Source: Incurvaria masculella | Lineage: Eukaryota; Arthropoda; Insecta; Lepidoptera; Incurvariidae | Assembly: GCA_946894095.1 (NCBI GenBank) | Contig: OX335655.1 | Coordinates: forward strand, 2,480,001-2,544,000 | DNA length: 64,000 nucleotides | Direction of reading: 5' to 3' | Shown here: piece by piece, positions 33,091-44,107 of the stretch | How positions within the stretch are numbered: the first letter of the stretch is position 1 | Layout: each line of letters opens with the position of its first letter | Position numbers and translations under genes: made by a program | The notes under the pieces: generated by a model | The model's database searches: none | What the model saw: the letters and a program-made list of their open reading frames with translations, nothing else | Told to the model about the DNA's origin: nothing

Positions 33091-33155
33091 TTCTGCTCTT
33101 TTTCCTAGGAGGATCCTGGGCGGGAGCAGAAAGCTACCGGCCTAACATCAGAGCC
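33091..33155 (+). promoter_or_regulatory. 3' UTR RNA structure of copy 3
   Basis: TTCTGCTC (33091-33098) pairs with GAGCAGAA (33124-33131). The inner stem CCTAGGA / TCCTGGG is extended relative to copy 2. A CGGC / GCCG hairpin follows (33138-33141 and 33152-33155). The copy is otherwise damaged, so the structure may be a fossil. Confidence 0.75.
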
Positions 33156-33203
33156 GACGACTCCAATCAAACAGGACGAAAAAAAAAATATATATATATA
33201 TAT

Positions 33204-35124
33204 CACATTCGTTGAAAAAGGCCACGTACTTGTACGAAAATATATATTTACTTAAATTTATCAATTATTTTCTAATCGACACCTACATACTTTGAAATTA
33301 AAATGATAATTATCATCTCACAAATTTAAGGGTTTGCAATGCCATCTGTGTGCATTTTATTATTTTCAGATCCTGCTTTAGACGAATGTACAGACCAAAA
33401 CTATTTCTGATATTGCTTTAAATCGGATAACAATGTCGATGTCTCAAATTCATGAGATTACGGCAATGTCGTAAAATACATACAAAAGTCTACAATATCG
33501 TTAGTTTTTTTGTCTTTGTTGCAGATACAAAACACTGCCACCCTTATAATGCCCAAAAATATGTAATTGTGTTTTCAAAATTGTTATAAGAAAATATTTA
33601 AAAATAACTCAGGTGAGTAACTTAATTACTTACCTTAATTAAGCTACTAGTAACTTAATTCGACGCGTGAACTGAGTTATGAAAGGTAAATTTAAATTTG
33701 CAGCTCTATTAAAATCTAGTATATACCCATTCAGCACAATGTATGTCTGAAAATTTAAAAATAAAAAATACTAGAGCAATAATTTCTCATTTTGTTTGAA
33801 AATAAACTAAGATCCGAAAGAACGTTTTTTTGACAAATCGTATCAAATATCAAAACCACACAGCATACGTGAAGTATATGACAGGGGTATAAGGTAACAC
33901 TTACGTACCCTCAAACAGACCATAACTCACACGTTCGAACCTACCGCACTCACAAAGGGAGGGGTCTTTGTAAGAAGTTGCACGGGCGGTATAGTGGGCG
34001 CGAAACTTCCAGCTTCAATGGCGCTTTTCAAAGTATGCCATTGTGGCGTACGGGAAGCGACACGTACCCGCAGTCCCGAATTCATCGAACAATGCACAAA
34101 GACCTTTCTTCGATTAGTTTGCCGACTGCTGGGGCGAGACTCGTTGGGAATACCCGCCAGTGTTCAGTTGGATACGTTAAATGTGGCTGTTATTTCGAAT
34201 GATTATTGAAGGAATTTGAGCTAAATAATGTTTCATTACTGATTACTTTAATGATTAATGGTAGTAAACGTTCATTAATATCCCTGGGACAAAAGGGGAT
34301 GTTCAATGATGCTATTACAAAATATGTTAATTAGACAGAAACAATATTACTTATTTTGTGACAGAAATAAGATCCGCACAATCTTCTCCTAATAAATATA
34401 TCCTAAAGCGTGCCTGTTTTTTATAAATACCAACTTTTTTCGAACACAAACCAATGAATGAATTTACGTAGAATAATAAAGTTACATAAAGCAGAACAAA
34501 ACAAAGAAAAAAATATAAAAATATGGTCCTTTCACTGAGTGAGTTATCTTGTATTCACGAGAAATTAAGAAAAGAAATGAAAATAAAATGAACTGCTCAT
34601 TAACTGTTACCATGAGTTACACACACAACATGTATCGGGATTATTAAAATCACGTACACGTAACTAAAACTGAGTGTCTATAGATTTCTATTACAAAATA
34701 ATAATTGAAGTAAATTATAGATTTTCACAGTTCACAGTTTCAATTTCCGTTTATTAAATTTTCTGGTAGACAAACAGCACTGTCATGTCACAATCTGCTA
34801 GATCTGTACATCAAGGTTAAAACAATTTTTGTTTCAAATAATTGTGCTAGCTTAGTCATTTCGCGAACCCACAACCAAATTTCTATACATTGTTGAGGAA
34901 ATCTGCCCAAAGTAGTCTGCACCGAACAAGATAAATCTGAAAAGAAAGCCCCCATACCCGGGGGAGCCTTTGAAGCGCTCCCGTCCAATATAACTTCCTG
35001 TAACGAAGCAGAGATAGGATTTATCGCGATTCCCGCCCACTTCCTTGCACTTAATAAAATCTCACGTTGATTTATGTTCGATGACTATGGTTAGAGCTTG
35101 GTACCCTAGCTATGTATAATATAA
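33204..35124. other. No gene recognised
   Basis: AT-rich spacer after the array. A 71-codon frame at 33994-34209 (LFKVCHCGVREATRTR; TFLRLVCRLLGRDSLG) is in a GC-richer patch and could be a fragment of an old exon or repeat. I do not recognise it. The overlapping frame 33978-34202 and the minus frames 34788-35040 look like chance. Confidence 0.4.
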
Positions 35125-35345
35125 CTAGCTGCGGTACCCGGCTCCGCTCGGGTCAATGTCGTTTTGGACTGATGTCGAGCTGAATTATTTCCTGGATAAA
35201 AACCAACCCAAAGGGCTGGTAAAGAAGGCTGGTCAACAACGATGTAATTTATCTACTATTTTTAAATAAAAATGGATGGAGCCGATTTGGCGTGATTAAA
35301 TAAGAAACATTCTAACATTCCCATTTATTCAGCTTTGCACGGGCA
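35125..35345 (-). mobile_element. Helitron-like element 3' part, reverse orientation
   Basis: Read on the minus strand it contains GGGAATGTTAGAATGTTTCT, CAGCTCGACATCAGTCC, GACCCGAGCGGAGCCGGGTA and ends CCGCAGCTAG|T at 35125. This matches the ends of the composites at 6238 and 17572. A second, shorter remnant of the same end lies at 35098-35116. Confidence 0.6.
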
Positions 35346-35590
35346 TAATACAAACTCTAAAACCCAAAGCTAGCCGAGCGGAGATGGAATGTCCAAATCA
35401 AATAATTCAAAAAGCAATATAAAGGTATTAAAGCAGTCTTAAATAATAATTAATTTATTTTAATTAGGATATATACCTAGGTACAAATAAAGAGCCTTTT
35501 CTAGCGACGGTATTTAAATTTTTATTTTAAAATAAATGCACACTTATTTTGACATAACTATAAAATATGCTGTCGCGACATTTTTTGTAG

Positions 35591-36430
35591 ATAAAGATAT
35601 GTTCTATACATCATCTGGAAAAAGTTTCCGAATGGGGTCTCCAGAACCTTGTCGAGTTTAACGCGAGCAAGACACAGGCGTGCGTGTTCAGTGCGAAGCG
35701 TGCTCCGTTCAGTGTGGCTCCGACCTTCCAGGGAGCAACTCTACGTATTGATGAGCATATAGGGATACTTGGGGTCGACCTGACGCATAACCTTAATTTC
35801 GGACGTCATATGGAGAATAAAGCCAAGCTCGCCTCGAAAAAGCTTGGAGTTCTTAACAGGGTGCGTCAGTATTTCACGCCTGACCAAAAACTGCTCCTTT
35901 ATAAGGCGCAGATAAGGTCTTGCGTGGAGTACTGCTTGCATTTGGTGGAGGACGGCTAAGCTCAGCACCTGCTTGGCTCCCTGAGGACTCGATACGGCGT
36001 CGGGCCGTGCGTCTCGTCAACGATCCCGAGGTGTCTTTGAATCTAGAGACCCTCCAACTCCGAAGGGATGTTGTGTCTCTCTCTGTGTTCTACCGTCTTT
36101 ACCATGGAGAATGTTCATCGGAGCTGCGTCCCCTTTCTACCATCGCACAACACGGAACAGGCAAGAAATGCACCCGTACACTGTCGACATTCCAAAAATC
36201 AGAACCAACCGATCCTCTAGGTCCTTTATCTATAGGGTCGGTAAACTGAAGTAACAACCTAAGTACCCTAAGTACAACCTGGGATCCTTTAAACATGGTG
36301 TGAAGAAGCACCTGGCCGGTCGGCATGGTTTTCGCAGCCCCCTTAAAAGTTCGAAAGCTCATTGGCGTCGTCTGGCACCTTAAGAGGTCCTGGCGTTCGC
36401 CATATGCCGCGCTTTACATAAAAAAATATA
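35591..36430 (+). pseudogene. Jockey/CR1-type LINE fragment with frameshifts, same family as 16033-16492
   Basis: The frame from about 35612 reads HLEKVSEWGLQNLVEFNASK then TQACVFSAKRAPF, the region following the RT active site. LGVDLTHNLNFGRHMENKAK and YFTPDQKLLLYKAQIRSCVE follow. A frameshift near 35945 moves it to another frame, and RRAVRLVNDPEVSLNLETLQ, RRDVVSLSVFYRLYHGECSS and a degraded C-terminus follow. The 3' UTR runs to a short A-rich end near 36425. The catalytic motifs are absent because the copy is 5'-truncated. Confidence 0.78.
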
Positions 36431-37131
36431 TGTTGTTCTATCGTGAATAGTTTTCGCAGCGCACGCGATGTAAGGAACATTCTTGGTAATTATTTTGCAC
36501 CTTGGGTTACGTTATCGGAGTTTTGATAAGGATACCAATTTTTTTAAAATTAAAATGTAGCCTATGTTACTCATATATACTGTAGCTTTCCAACGGTGAA
36601 AGATATTTTCAAATCCATCCAGTATTTCGGAGTGTATTTAATTCAATCAAACAAACAAAAAATCAAACCTTTCCTCTGTATAATATTGGTATATATATAA
36701 AATCAGTTATTCTCATACTCGTACAGGTGTATTTTCATACTTTATTGTTGAGGTTGCTCTCAAACCGTCAAACAAATATATTATTAGTTGGTATAATTTA
36801 AAGAGTTAGGAACTTTTTCACCAACTTCTGATTAGATTAATTGCCGCATTTTAAGGGGATTTTTTAGCAGCTTGCAATCAATACCAGTATAAGATAATCA
36901 GAACTTTAGTAATAAAGGCCCTTTTAATGTCGATTAAAACAAATCAGTACTTGGTGAAAACCAGGTTTAATGTTTTATTTCTTTTTTTAGCTATAAGAAA
37001 CTAAATGTTTTGTATTTTGACTCCCGGAGAAGTTTTGCTATTGGTTGTTCTTTTTCCGTGGTAATCGAGTTGATTACCACGGAAACGACTTAAACCATTT
37101 AAAAAAAATACGAATCCCAGAGTGTTTTCTT
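36431..37131. other. No gene; one insect repeat end
   Basis: Bases 36540-36695 look like the reverse of the repeat at 15276-15420 (CAATCAAACAAACAAAAAAT, then TATAATATTGGTATATATAT). TTCCGTGGTAATCGAGTTGA / TTACCACGGAA at 37055-37085 is a short perfect-looking palindrome. Nothing coding is seen. Confidence 0.45.
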
Positions 37132-37475
37132 TCATTTAACTGGACATGGATGGCTAATACCAAACTGAAAGTCAGATTCTAGCCAAACAAACTACATGGG
37201 AAGTAAGTGCCATGCCAGGACCTTCTTTATATTGTTCGGCTACATTGAACTACATTGAACGTTCATTCAATGCGATGGTACCACCCTGATGGGATTAACG
37301 CTACCACCTAGTAAGTAAGGAAACTGTAGGTCCCACTACAGTTTTACGTGGAATCCGAACCACGGCCAGCCTCAATGGTGGAAAATGGTCGCCCTTCCAG
37401 AACCCAAACGCGCTCAGAGGTGTTTACCCAGCGTATCGAATCGCAAGTCGTCTCACCACTGGGCTACCAAGGCTG
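37132..37475 (-). mobile_element. SINE, 5S-like head (family A), internally deleted
   Basis: On the minus strand: GTCAGCCTTGGTAGCCCAGT, a decayed 5S-like block, GGTTCGGATTCCACG, then the shared body with a deletion and a small duplication (TACATTGAACTACATTGAAC on the plus strand). The tail is TTGGTATTAGCCATCCATGT. Confidence 0.7.
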
Positions 37476-37559
37476 ACGAACCTACTGCAAGAAAATAAAC
37501 GATTCAAGAACCATACAAGGCGCAACAGCTTAACCTCGGACAATAATCATAATAATTAA

Positions 37560-38030
37560 GGCGCTAGGACTAGCCAACTACTCGCGCCATACAAATGCAC
37601 TTTTTAACAAATGTAATAATATGTAGTGAAACGCTTCAGCAAATCCAAATAGAACTCCAGACTGATAATGGATTGTTAATATTTTTTTATTCCATCATTT
37701 ATTTAAATAATAATAAAAATAAAAAAGTTGATTTTTCTCATTAGAAATCTGAAAGTATTTCGATTTCTAGATATAAGCAAAAACAGCATATATGCATAAA
37801 CAAAAAAATCCATTTGCTTTTAGATTTCTACATTTAGTCAAAAAAGTTCGGAAATGGACCCCGTTTCCGCAATGTATATTGTATAGAAAAAGGAAACATA
37901 CATTAACGAAAATAATTCGATTCCTAGACAAGGAATCATATATTGTAAGAATGACACTTATAATCGTCAGACTTAGTTAGTTAACTTGGGGTGCCTCGTC
38001 TAACTTTGCGATTTGGCTAGTACCAGGCCC
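37560..38030 (+). mobile_element. TTAA-flanked MITE with inverted ends
   Basis: The ends are inverted: TTAAGGCGCTAGGACTAGCC on the left, and TTAAGGGCCTGGTACTAGCC on the reversed right end. TTAA duplications lie at 37556-37559 and 38031-38034. The piggyBac superfamily uses TTAA; the assignment is inferred from that alone. The inner frame 37792-37980 is not a gene. An inverted relative is at 18859. Confidence 0.7.
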
Positions 38031-38693
38031 TTAAGAGGCTTGAAAAGTTTTTTTTTATCACCACTTATTATATTATTATTTCGTATGCGCTTTCAAATAA
38101 ACTGGGGTGCTTCGAAAATCATGCATGGTTCATTTTTGAGGGAATACATTAATATATTTCTTTGACCTATTTGAACGGAGAATTAGCGACTGACGATGCT
38201 TAATTTTAACTGGTTAGCGCTTTAATATTTAATAGGTTTAATCTTCCTTATCGTTGTTAGGTACGGCGTCACTATTTTACAGGTAGATATGCCATACTAA
38301 TATGACATTCAAATATTTTTTGAGGAAAAAAATACGTTGGTTATAATTCTGTAAGCATATAAATTTAGAAAAAGAAAATATCTTTGAATATACATTGATT
38401 TTTAACATCTCCTAAAGATACTTGATTATATTCGTTTTTGGAAATCTTAGGCAATTCCAGAATTTAATTTAACATTTTTACCTTCGAGAGCACTGGACTA
38501 CTCAGTATGGGTCGCTTAATATAAGACAGACCAAATTGGCATGAAAAAAATTAAGTTTTAGATAGTTTTATGACGCGTTGTCAGTACGACACATACCACA
38601 AATCAATAACATGCACATCGCGAACGCCAGAACCGATGAAGAAGAAGAGATGCCCGACGCTGCCCATGGGCTTTCGTATCGAGTCGTATTCAC

Positions 38694-39317
38694 TACGTAT
38701 AATATTCACAACGTATAAAAGTATTTTTTTCCAAAAAATCAAAACCATGCATATCGTATAATATTCACAACGTATAATTGTATACGTTGTGCATGAAAAA
38801 AGTTTAAAAATAAAATCAACTCTTAGCATCATGCATAACGTATAATAGTCACAACGTATAATATTCCTAACGTGAATTCACAAAAAAAGAAAACCATGCA
38901 GAACGTATAATATGCCATTTAAGCACTGCATAAACCGCCCTAATAACGATACATTTAAAGCTGAAATTTCTACGAATCGATATTTGTTAAAGAGTAACAA
39001 GGCCACCTTACGCTAACTGAGACGGTCGAAAAGTCGCGTGCGAGTATACGCTTTAAAGGTGTATTCATAAGGGCGCTTATCGTATGAACATTTTTGGATT
39101 ATATGATATGCATGGTTTTCTTTTTTTGTTAAATAAAGATCATAATTTTATACGTTGTGACTATTATACGTTATGCATGGAGAAATAAGAAATTTTATTT
39201 TTTAAACTTCTTCATGCACTACGTATAAAATTATACGATCTGCCGATTATACGTTGTGCATGGTTTTAAAATTTTGTTAAAATATGATATTATACGATCT
39301 GCATATTAGACGTTCTG
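38694..39317. repeat. Large foldback element with arms of about 220-240 bp, built of ACGTATAAT repeats
   Basis: The left arm 38694-38933 and right arm 39097-39317 are reverse complements at high similarity. Shared in order are AAAACCATGCATATCGTATA, TATACGTTGTGCATGAA, AAGTTTAAAAATAAAAT, ATGCATAACGTATAATAGTC, ACAACGTATAA and AAAAAAAGAAAACCATGCA. Within each arm the motif ACGTATAAT(A/G)TTCACAACGTATAA recurs, so the arm is itself a short array of palindromic units. The loop is about 165 bases. No ORF of interest is present. Confidence 0.8.
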
Positions 39318-39344
39318 CCGTTCCCCCTTCGTATCTACACGGGG

Positions 39345-39475
39345 GCCGGGAAAACTATGTCCGGCGGCCAGGTGGCACGTTTGAAGGACCCCAGGTTGTA
39401 CTTTAGAGAAAATACCTAGGTCGAGTTAGGTAGCATTCCATAGTTTATTGACCCTAGGAAGAGACGATAGAACAC
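39345..39475 (-). pseudogene. Tail of the Jockey/CR1-type LINE
   Basis: Bases here match the 3' coding end at 16085-16215 (GGCCAGGTG, GACCCCAGG, CATAGTTTATTGACCCTA). Coding is broken and only about 130 bases remain. Confidence 0.5.
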
Positions 39476-39559
39476 AGATAGAGAGACCAAACATCATTCA
39501 GTGTCCTCCTATTTAAAAACGTATCACGCCTATAGTCATGATATTATTCCATCTAGCCA

Positions 39560-39835
39560 CATTTCGAAAATAATTCGGTACCATGCCAGGATCTCTTATC
39601 TAATTGGGCACTGCCACGTTGCACTGGACGGAAACATCGAACCATTTTTCTTCGCCGCTTCGACCAACTTTTATTCATTGGGACGTTTTAATCTCGGGTT
39701 GGCTTAACCCTTCCATCTGGAAAATAGGGAAGGTACAGTTTTGGTCAAGGATTGAACTCGTGATTTGCTGCACAAGAGAACAGGCGTCATCCCTAAGCCA
39801 TGAACAGTTCAGTGAGCCCATTTCGGAATCATGAA
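39560..39835 (-). mobile_element. SINE, diverged copy
   Basis: Plus-strand landmarks of a reversed SINE: GGTACCATGCCAGGATCT, GCACTGGACGGAAA, CGCCGCTTCGACCAACTTTT and CTCGGGTTGGCTTAACCCTT. The head has a decayed B box (GGATTGAACTC). It is older than the other copies. Confidence 0.55.
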
Positions 39836-39949
39836 TATTTCAGACGAGAGTAAATAATAAAGAGGCTATCCAAGCGGGTTTTTCGACAAAAAGGTTTTTG
39901 ATAACAAGGAATTCGAAGAATAAGTCTGCTCGCCTTTTTTGTGTATTAA

Positions 39950-40080
39950 TTGATAATAATAATAATAATATTTATTGCAATCCAAACAAAAGTACAATGC
40001 AAAGGCGGATTTATTGCCTCAGCCAATTTCTAACAATCAACCCTATCATAGGGAAATTTTACAGCTTAGGGTTTGCAAAG
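39950..40080 (-). mobile_element. LINE 3' end with (AAT)n tail, reverse orientation
   Basis: The (AAT)n run at 39954-39970 followed by TTTATTGC, GCGGATTTATTGCCTCAGCC and CAATCAACCC is the reversed 3' UTR and microsatellite tail of a LINE. The parallel is at 7405-7510. No coding part is attached. Confidence 0.45.
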
Positions 40081-40562
40081 AACAACAACGCTTATTAGTT
40101 GTTAATTAAATACAGAACAATATAAATGAAAACTTACATAAAACTAAGCGTAGTTACTTATTTTCTGTATATTGATGAGTAATCTTTTCGAAAAAGCTAA
40201 GCATGAAAAAAGTTTATCAGGAAAATTAGAACACATTTTTTCATTGGCGGTACGTGCTGGTATTACCTCAATTATTCCTTTGATGCTGTAACGAATTTTC
40301 TAGCGGAAAATTATCAGCTTTGTGAACCGTAATAAAAAGTTGGTCCAGCGAAGCGCGAGTTGAAAAGTTAAAACTCAATATAAAAATGAAAAACCCTTAA
40401 CTCCCGCCCGGAAGGACCTTCGCCGTCGGAAACGGAAATACCAACATCCGGGCAAAAACACGTGTACCAAGCCTGAGGGGCAACTTAATTATATACCACC
40501 TACATGCACGGTTAAGCGCCTGGGGAAAATTATGTATGTGAATACAACAGATATTTTCACCT

Positions 40563-40600
40563 TTAAGGCGGCCCATCCCGCTCAACTCCTCATACAAACG
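40563..40600 (+). mobile_element. Terminus of the TTAA-flanked MITE family (as 48265)
   Basis: TTTAAGGCGGCCCATCCCGC and CTCCTCATACAAA match the left end of the 48-kb element (TTAAGGTGGCCCAACCCGCT). The interior is not recognisable beyond about 40600. Confidence 0.45.
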
Positions 40601-40739
40601 AGAAACAGATAAGTATATTTCTTATTTGCTTATGTTTGACTGTATTTATAGATATTATGAGAATTGTTACCCTATTAATTCCCCATACTAGGAGCGATAA
40701 CTGTCTCCAGGCATTTTGAACTCTAAAATATATTGTAAA

Positions 40740-41092
40740 AAATCTATGTCTGTATGTTTTAATTTTTTTTAAAAATCCTTTGGATTGGAAAATATTGGCT
40801 AAGAAAAACAGAAAAAAAGGTGTCTTTTTTACCTTCATTCATTTAATTTTTTACTGAAAAATAAAGATATTTACAAAAAAACGTAAACATACAGACATAG
40901 AATAAAGCGTTCTCAAGCGATTTTACATTTTTTTTTCAATTACAATTTTACCACGTTTAGTGGTAGGAAAAACGTTAGGGCCTGGAGGACGATTTCGCTA
41001 TTTTAATGGCAGTCGCCGTGCAAAATTGTGTCTTAGCCAATGGACAAAGAATGCATTTTTATTTAATTTCCAAATTTTAGATTTCCATGTGA
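40740..41092 (+). repeat. Dispersed AT-rich repeat, paralogue of 58790-59160
   Basis: Shared blocks with the 58-kb region are GGATTGGAAAATATTGGCTA, TTTTTTACTGAAAA, AATATTTACAAAAAAA, TGGACAAAGAATGCATTT and TTTTAGATTTCC. It is non-coding and of unknown class. Confidence 0.5.
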
Positions 41093-41097
41093 CTTCA

Positions 41098-41425
41098 CGT
41101 ACCAGATACCTGGGTTCAATTCCGACATGAATCACTGTATTTCTCTTTCCGAGTTCGATAAGTGCATTTCGTCACGAATGCGAGCTGCCCCATGGTTCGG
41201 AATCCATGTAAAACTGTAGGTCCCCTTGCCCTACTAGGTGGCAGGGTTTTAAGCCCGCCCGGGTTGGTACCATCGCATTGGATGAAAAGATAGTCGAAGC
41301 GGGAATGAAAAATTGTCCGAGTTTTCTATCCCGTTCAAAGTAGCCGTGCTCATAAAGGGAAGGTCCCGGCATGGCACCTTATCCCTTCGGGAATGTGGTG
41401 TATTGGGCTAATATCAAAACGGTAT
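41098..41425 (+). mobile_element. SINE, family B, 5'-truncated
   Basis: It begins inside the head (CGTACCAGATACCTGGGTTC, the B-box side). The unique segment CTCTTTCCGAGTTCGATAAG follows, then the shared body (CCCTACTAGGTGGCAGGG; CCCGCCCGGGTTGGTACCAT) to GGGCTAATATCAAAACGGT. The tail is lost. Confidence 0.75.
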
Positions 41426-41828
41426 AAGGAATCCATTACCTCCACGGTCAAAACGAATATATCGTGTAGAAAAAATGTCCTCACAGACGTATAGGAGTTA
41501 TTTGTAAGTGGAAACTGACTTGGCGAAATATATCGTTGTCCATATATAATGTTGTCCATACGATTATATGCAGCAGTGGCAAGTAACGACCACATGGCTT
41601 TTCTTTTCTGTGGTCGTGACTTCATCATAAACCTAAAACATAATTAAGTAAGTATTAGATACTTAGCAGTTTACCTCCCAAATAAAGCTCTCTAAAAACT
41701 ACCCATAAGTTTTTATTGAATGAACACTCGATCTGAAACCATCCAATATGATCAAAGCCTTTCAAACCCGAAATGCACGGAGAGTCCCCATGCCGAAGTT
41801 CTCATAAATATATGTTTCACTTCCCGTA

Positions 41829-42074
41829 CAGGGGGTCCATTCAGGGCAAGAGTGAGTTCGAATTCGTCACTAAATATCAACTCACTTTTTTTAATAGTAA
41901 TGTTTCCACACTTCTTGAACATCATTATAGTTAGATAAAAATCTGGTCCATCCCGTAAATACGTCGGAAGTATAAATAACGGTTCCGTTATTTAAATAAT
42001 AATATATTTCCCAGCTATTTTTAGGTTAACTCACTCCCGAACTCGAACTCACTCTTTTCTGAATGGACCCCCAG
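41829..42074. mobile_element. 246-bp MITE-like inverted-repeat element
   Basis: The left end CAGGGGGTCCATTCAGGG, then AAGAGTGAGTTCGAATTCG, is the reverse complement, with a few mismatches, of the right end (CGAACTCGAACTCACTC, TTCTGAATGGACCCCCAG). Ends of type CAGGGG occur in hAT elements, but I cannot see an 8-bp duplication, so the superfamily is open. Confidence 0.65.
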
Positions 42075-42165
42075 GTCTTACGCCCGTTCTCACCACCTAC
42101 AGCTACAAAAATCCCAAAGTTACCTTTCATTTACTAAGTAAATATGTAATATAACCGTAAGTTAC

Positions 42166-42421
42166 TTATCGCATTACAGAGCTTAGAAAAGCACAACCCG
42201 CTTGGCTGTCACGTGTGACATTGGTGCACCACGGTTTGTGCTCCAAGTACATTTCCTTCATGACATCTTTTTTGCAGATGATTTTGCAGTTAGCTGCAAT
42301 TTTCACAACTTCCAAGGGACGTCTCAACAACTTGCCTCGGGTAAATGTTGACATGTTTATCACGTCGCACGGCCCCCGAAGAGCTTCCTGCATAATCCAG
42401 CGCTGTTCGTAAATTTTAATC
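42166..42421 (-). other. Unidentified coding-like open frame
   Basis: The minus strand is open for about 85 codons, from just after a TAG at about 42421 to TAA at 42166. It reads KIYEQRWIMQEALRGP, CDVINMSTFTRGKLLRRPLE and VVKIAANCKIICKKDVMKEM. Composition and lack of low complexity are more protein-like than neighbouring frames. I do not recognise a family. It may be an exon or a transposon remnant. A plus-strand frame overlaps it. Confidence 0.3.
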
Positions 42422-43823
42422 TAGAAGCCACCACCACCGTCTCGAGTATGCGGGCGCGACACGTTGAAACATGATTTCGCACACGCGGTGCCCAAATTGG
42501 GTTGTTTGCAAGTCTAAGCGCGTCACGTGGGTCTCGACGGCATTCTGTATTCCGGTCGCTGCTGTCCTGTTGGGGCTGGCCAGGCTAGGGGATTCACACG
42601 ATATCGAAAGTTATTTTGTTGTTTTATTAAAATTAAACTTATTTAGGGGCGGTGTAGTGTGTACCTAACCCTTATTCTTCTCCGAATTCAGAAATAGGGG
42701 TGTCACATTGCCCGACTCCAAAACGGTTTATCGTACTTCAATTATAACTTCGTGAACGTATGCGCAGTGAGTACCTAAACAATTTTAAGAACCATTTTTT
42801 TCTTTTTCTTTCGTATTTTTTTGAGACATTGTTAGATAAAATGTCATAAAAGCTTTTAAAACATTGAATGTATTTAGTTGTATGATTATATTTATTATCT
42901 GTTATTAGTCTACTTATATAATATTATATCCTTGCCGGCGGTGCCAAAACGTCGTGCTTTATATATCTAAAAAAAACACTAATCAGAACGTAAAACAACA
43001 TATCATCATTTGTACCATTGTACCCATATCACGGATGAGAATATGTACCCGGATACATGACAAATGAAACAAAATCTTAGCGGTTTCTTTTGACACAAAC
43101 TTCCCGTATAGTAATAATTTCGCACATACTTTTGTCAGCAAACTAGTCGCACTGACGTAGGAATCCCTCGTGTGTGTGGAGACGTATCACGCGGCGGTAC
43201 ACGTGGCTCGAAGCCAGCGTCTCGGCGTCTGCGGACGCCATATTGCCGACGCTTGCTGTCCCCTTCGTAATCAAAGGCGCTGTCAAAACACGCTCGGCTG
43301 CTGTGACGTGTCCTTTGACTCTGAGGGGTACCTCTATACAATGACTGCCTTGCTGCGCGTACCTTTTGTACCTATATAGGTCATATTGTAAATGGTTGTC
43401 ATAAGTTCACTGTGGCAATGAGCGACTTTACTATGACCTTCCATTACTTTTCGACAGGTTTTTTTTCCGAGAGTAATTACAGATTTAGTGAAGGCCTAAA
43501 GTGCTATTTTTGTATCCCTCCTAATTATCAGACGCCTTAGCAGCTTATATAAAATACTTTCATATTAATCGCTTATTAATTAAGCTAATTAATTAAGTCT
43601 TTTTGTGGTGTCTCGGGCTTATATTAATTTTTTGGATGTGATACTAATCATTTTGGACAAGCTACATACACAAACAAACATCAAACGCGTTACCACTGTA
43701 TCGGTACTGTCGCCTTTCTTTCAAACAATAAATTCATACCTAAGTGAATTAAAATACATAGTTAATTGAATTTCTGATTACATAACGTACTTATGTTAAT
43801 TTTTTGGCCAAATTTACTTTTTA
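42422..43823. other. No gene recognised
   Basis: The segment 42430-42600 is moderately CpG-rich. 43140-43345 is GC-rich with overlapping frames on both strands (43170-43379 plus; 43135-43341 minus), neither with a domain. The remainder is AT-rich. Confidence 0.4.
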
Positions 43824-44107
43824 GGGTTCCGTACCCAAATGGTGCCAACGGAACCCTATTACTAAGCCTCCGCAGTCCGTCCGTCCATCCGTCCGTCTGT
43901 CCGTCTGTCACAGGGCTGTTTCTCATGAACCGTAATAGGTAGGCCGGCTGAAATTTTCACAGAGCGTGTATCTATTTATTTTGCCGCTACAACAACAAAT
44001 AGGAAAAATTTAAAAGTAATCAAAATGAAAGGTGGCCCCATACAAAAAAAACGGATTTTTTTGTATTGAATATTGTACAATGGTGTGCGAGTCCGACTCG
44101 CACTTTT
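43824..44107 (-). mobile_element. GGAC-tract repeat, reverse orientation
   Basis: It opens AGGGTTCCGTACCC and AACGGAACCCTATTACTAAG, then shows GTCCGTCCGTCCATCCGTCC, the centre TATTTATTTTGCCGC, and ends TGCGAGTCCGACTCGCAC. It is the mirror of 1529-1800 and 14820-15058. Confidence 0.7.

Larger units (their letters stand above)
29687..33203 (+). mobile_element. R4-clade non-LTR retrotransposon, copy 3, 5'-truncated and interrupted
   Basis: Coding sequence begins directly at the TA tract of copy 2, at the position of the linker just before the RT domain. The 5' UTR and both SANT-like repeats are missing, the usual result of incomplete reverse transcription. The copy contains a 935-bp DNA transposon at 30276-31210 and ends with the conserved 3' UTR and a TA tract (33189-33203). 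Confidence 0.87.
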
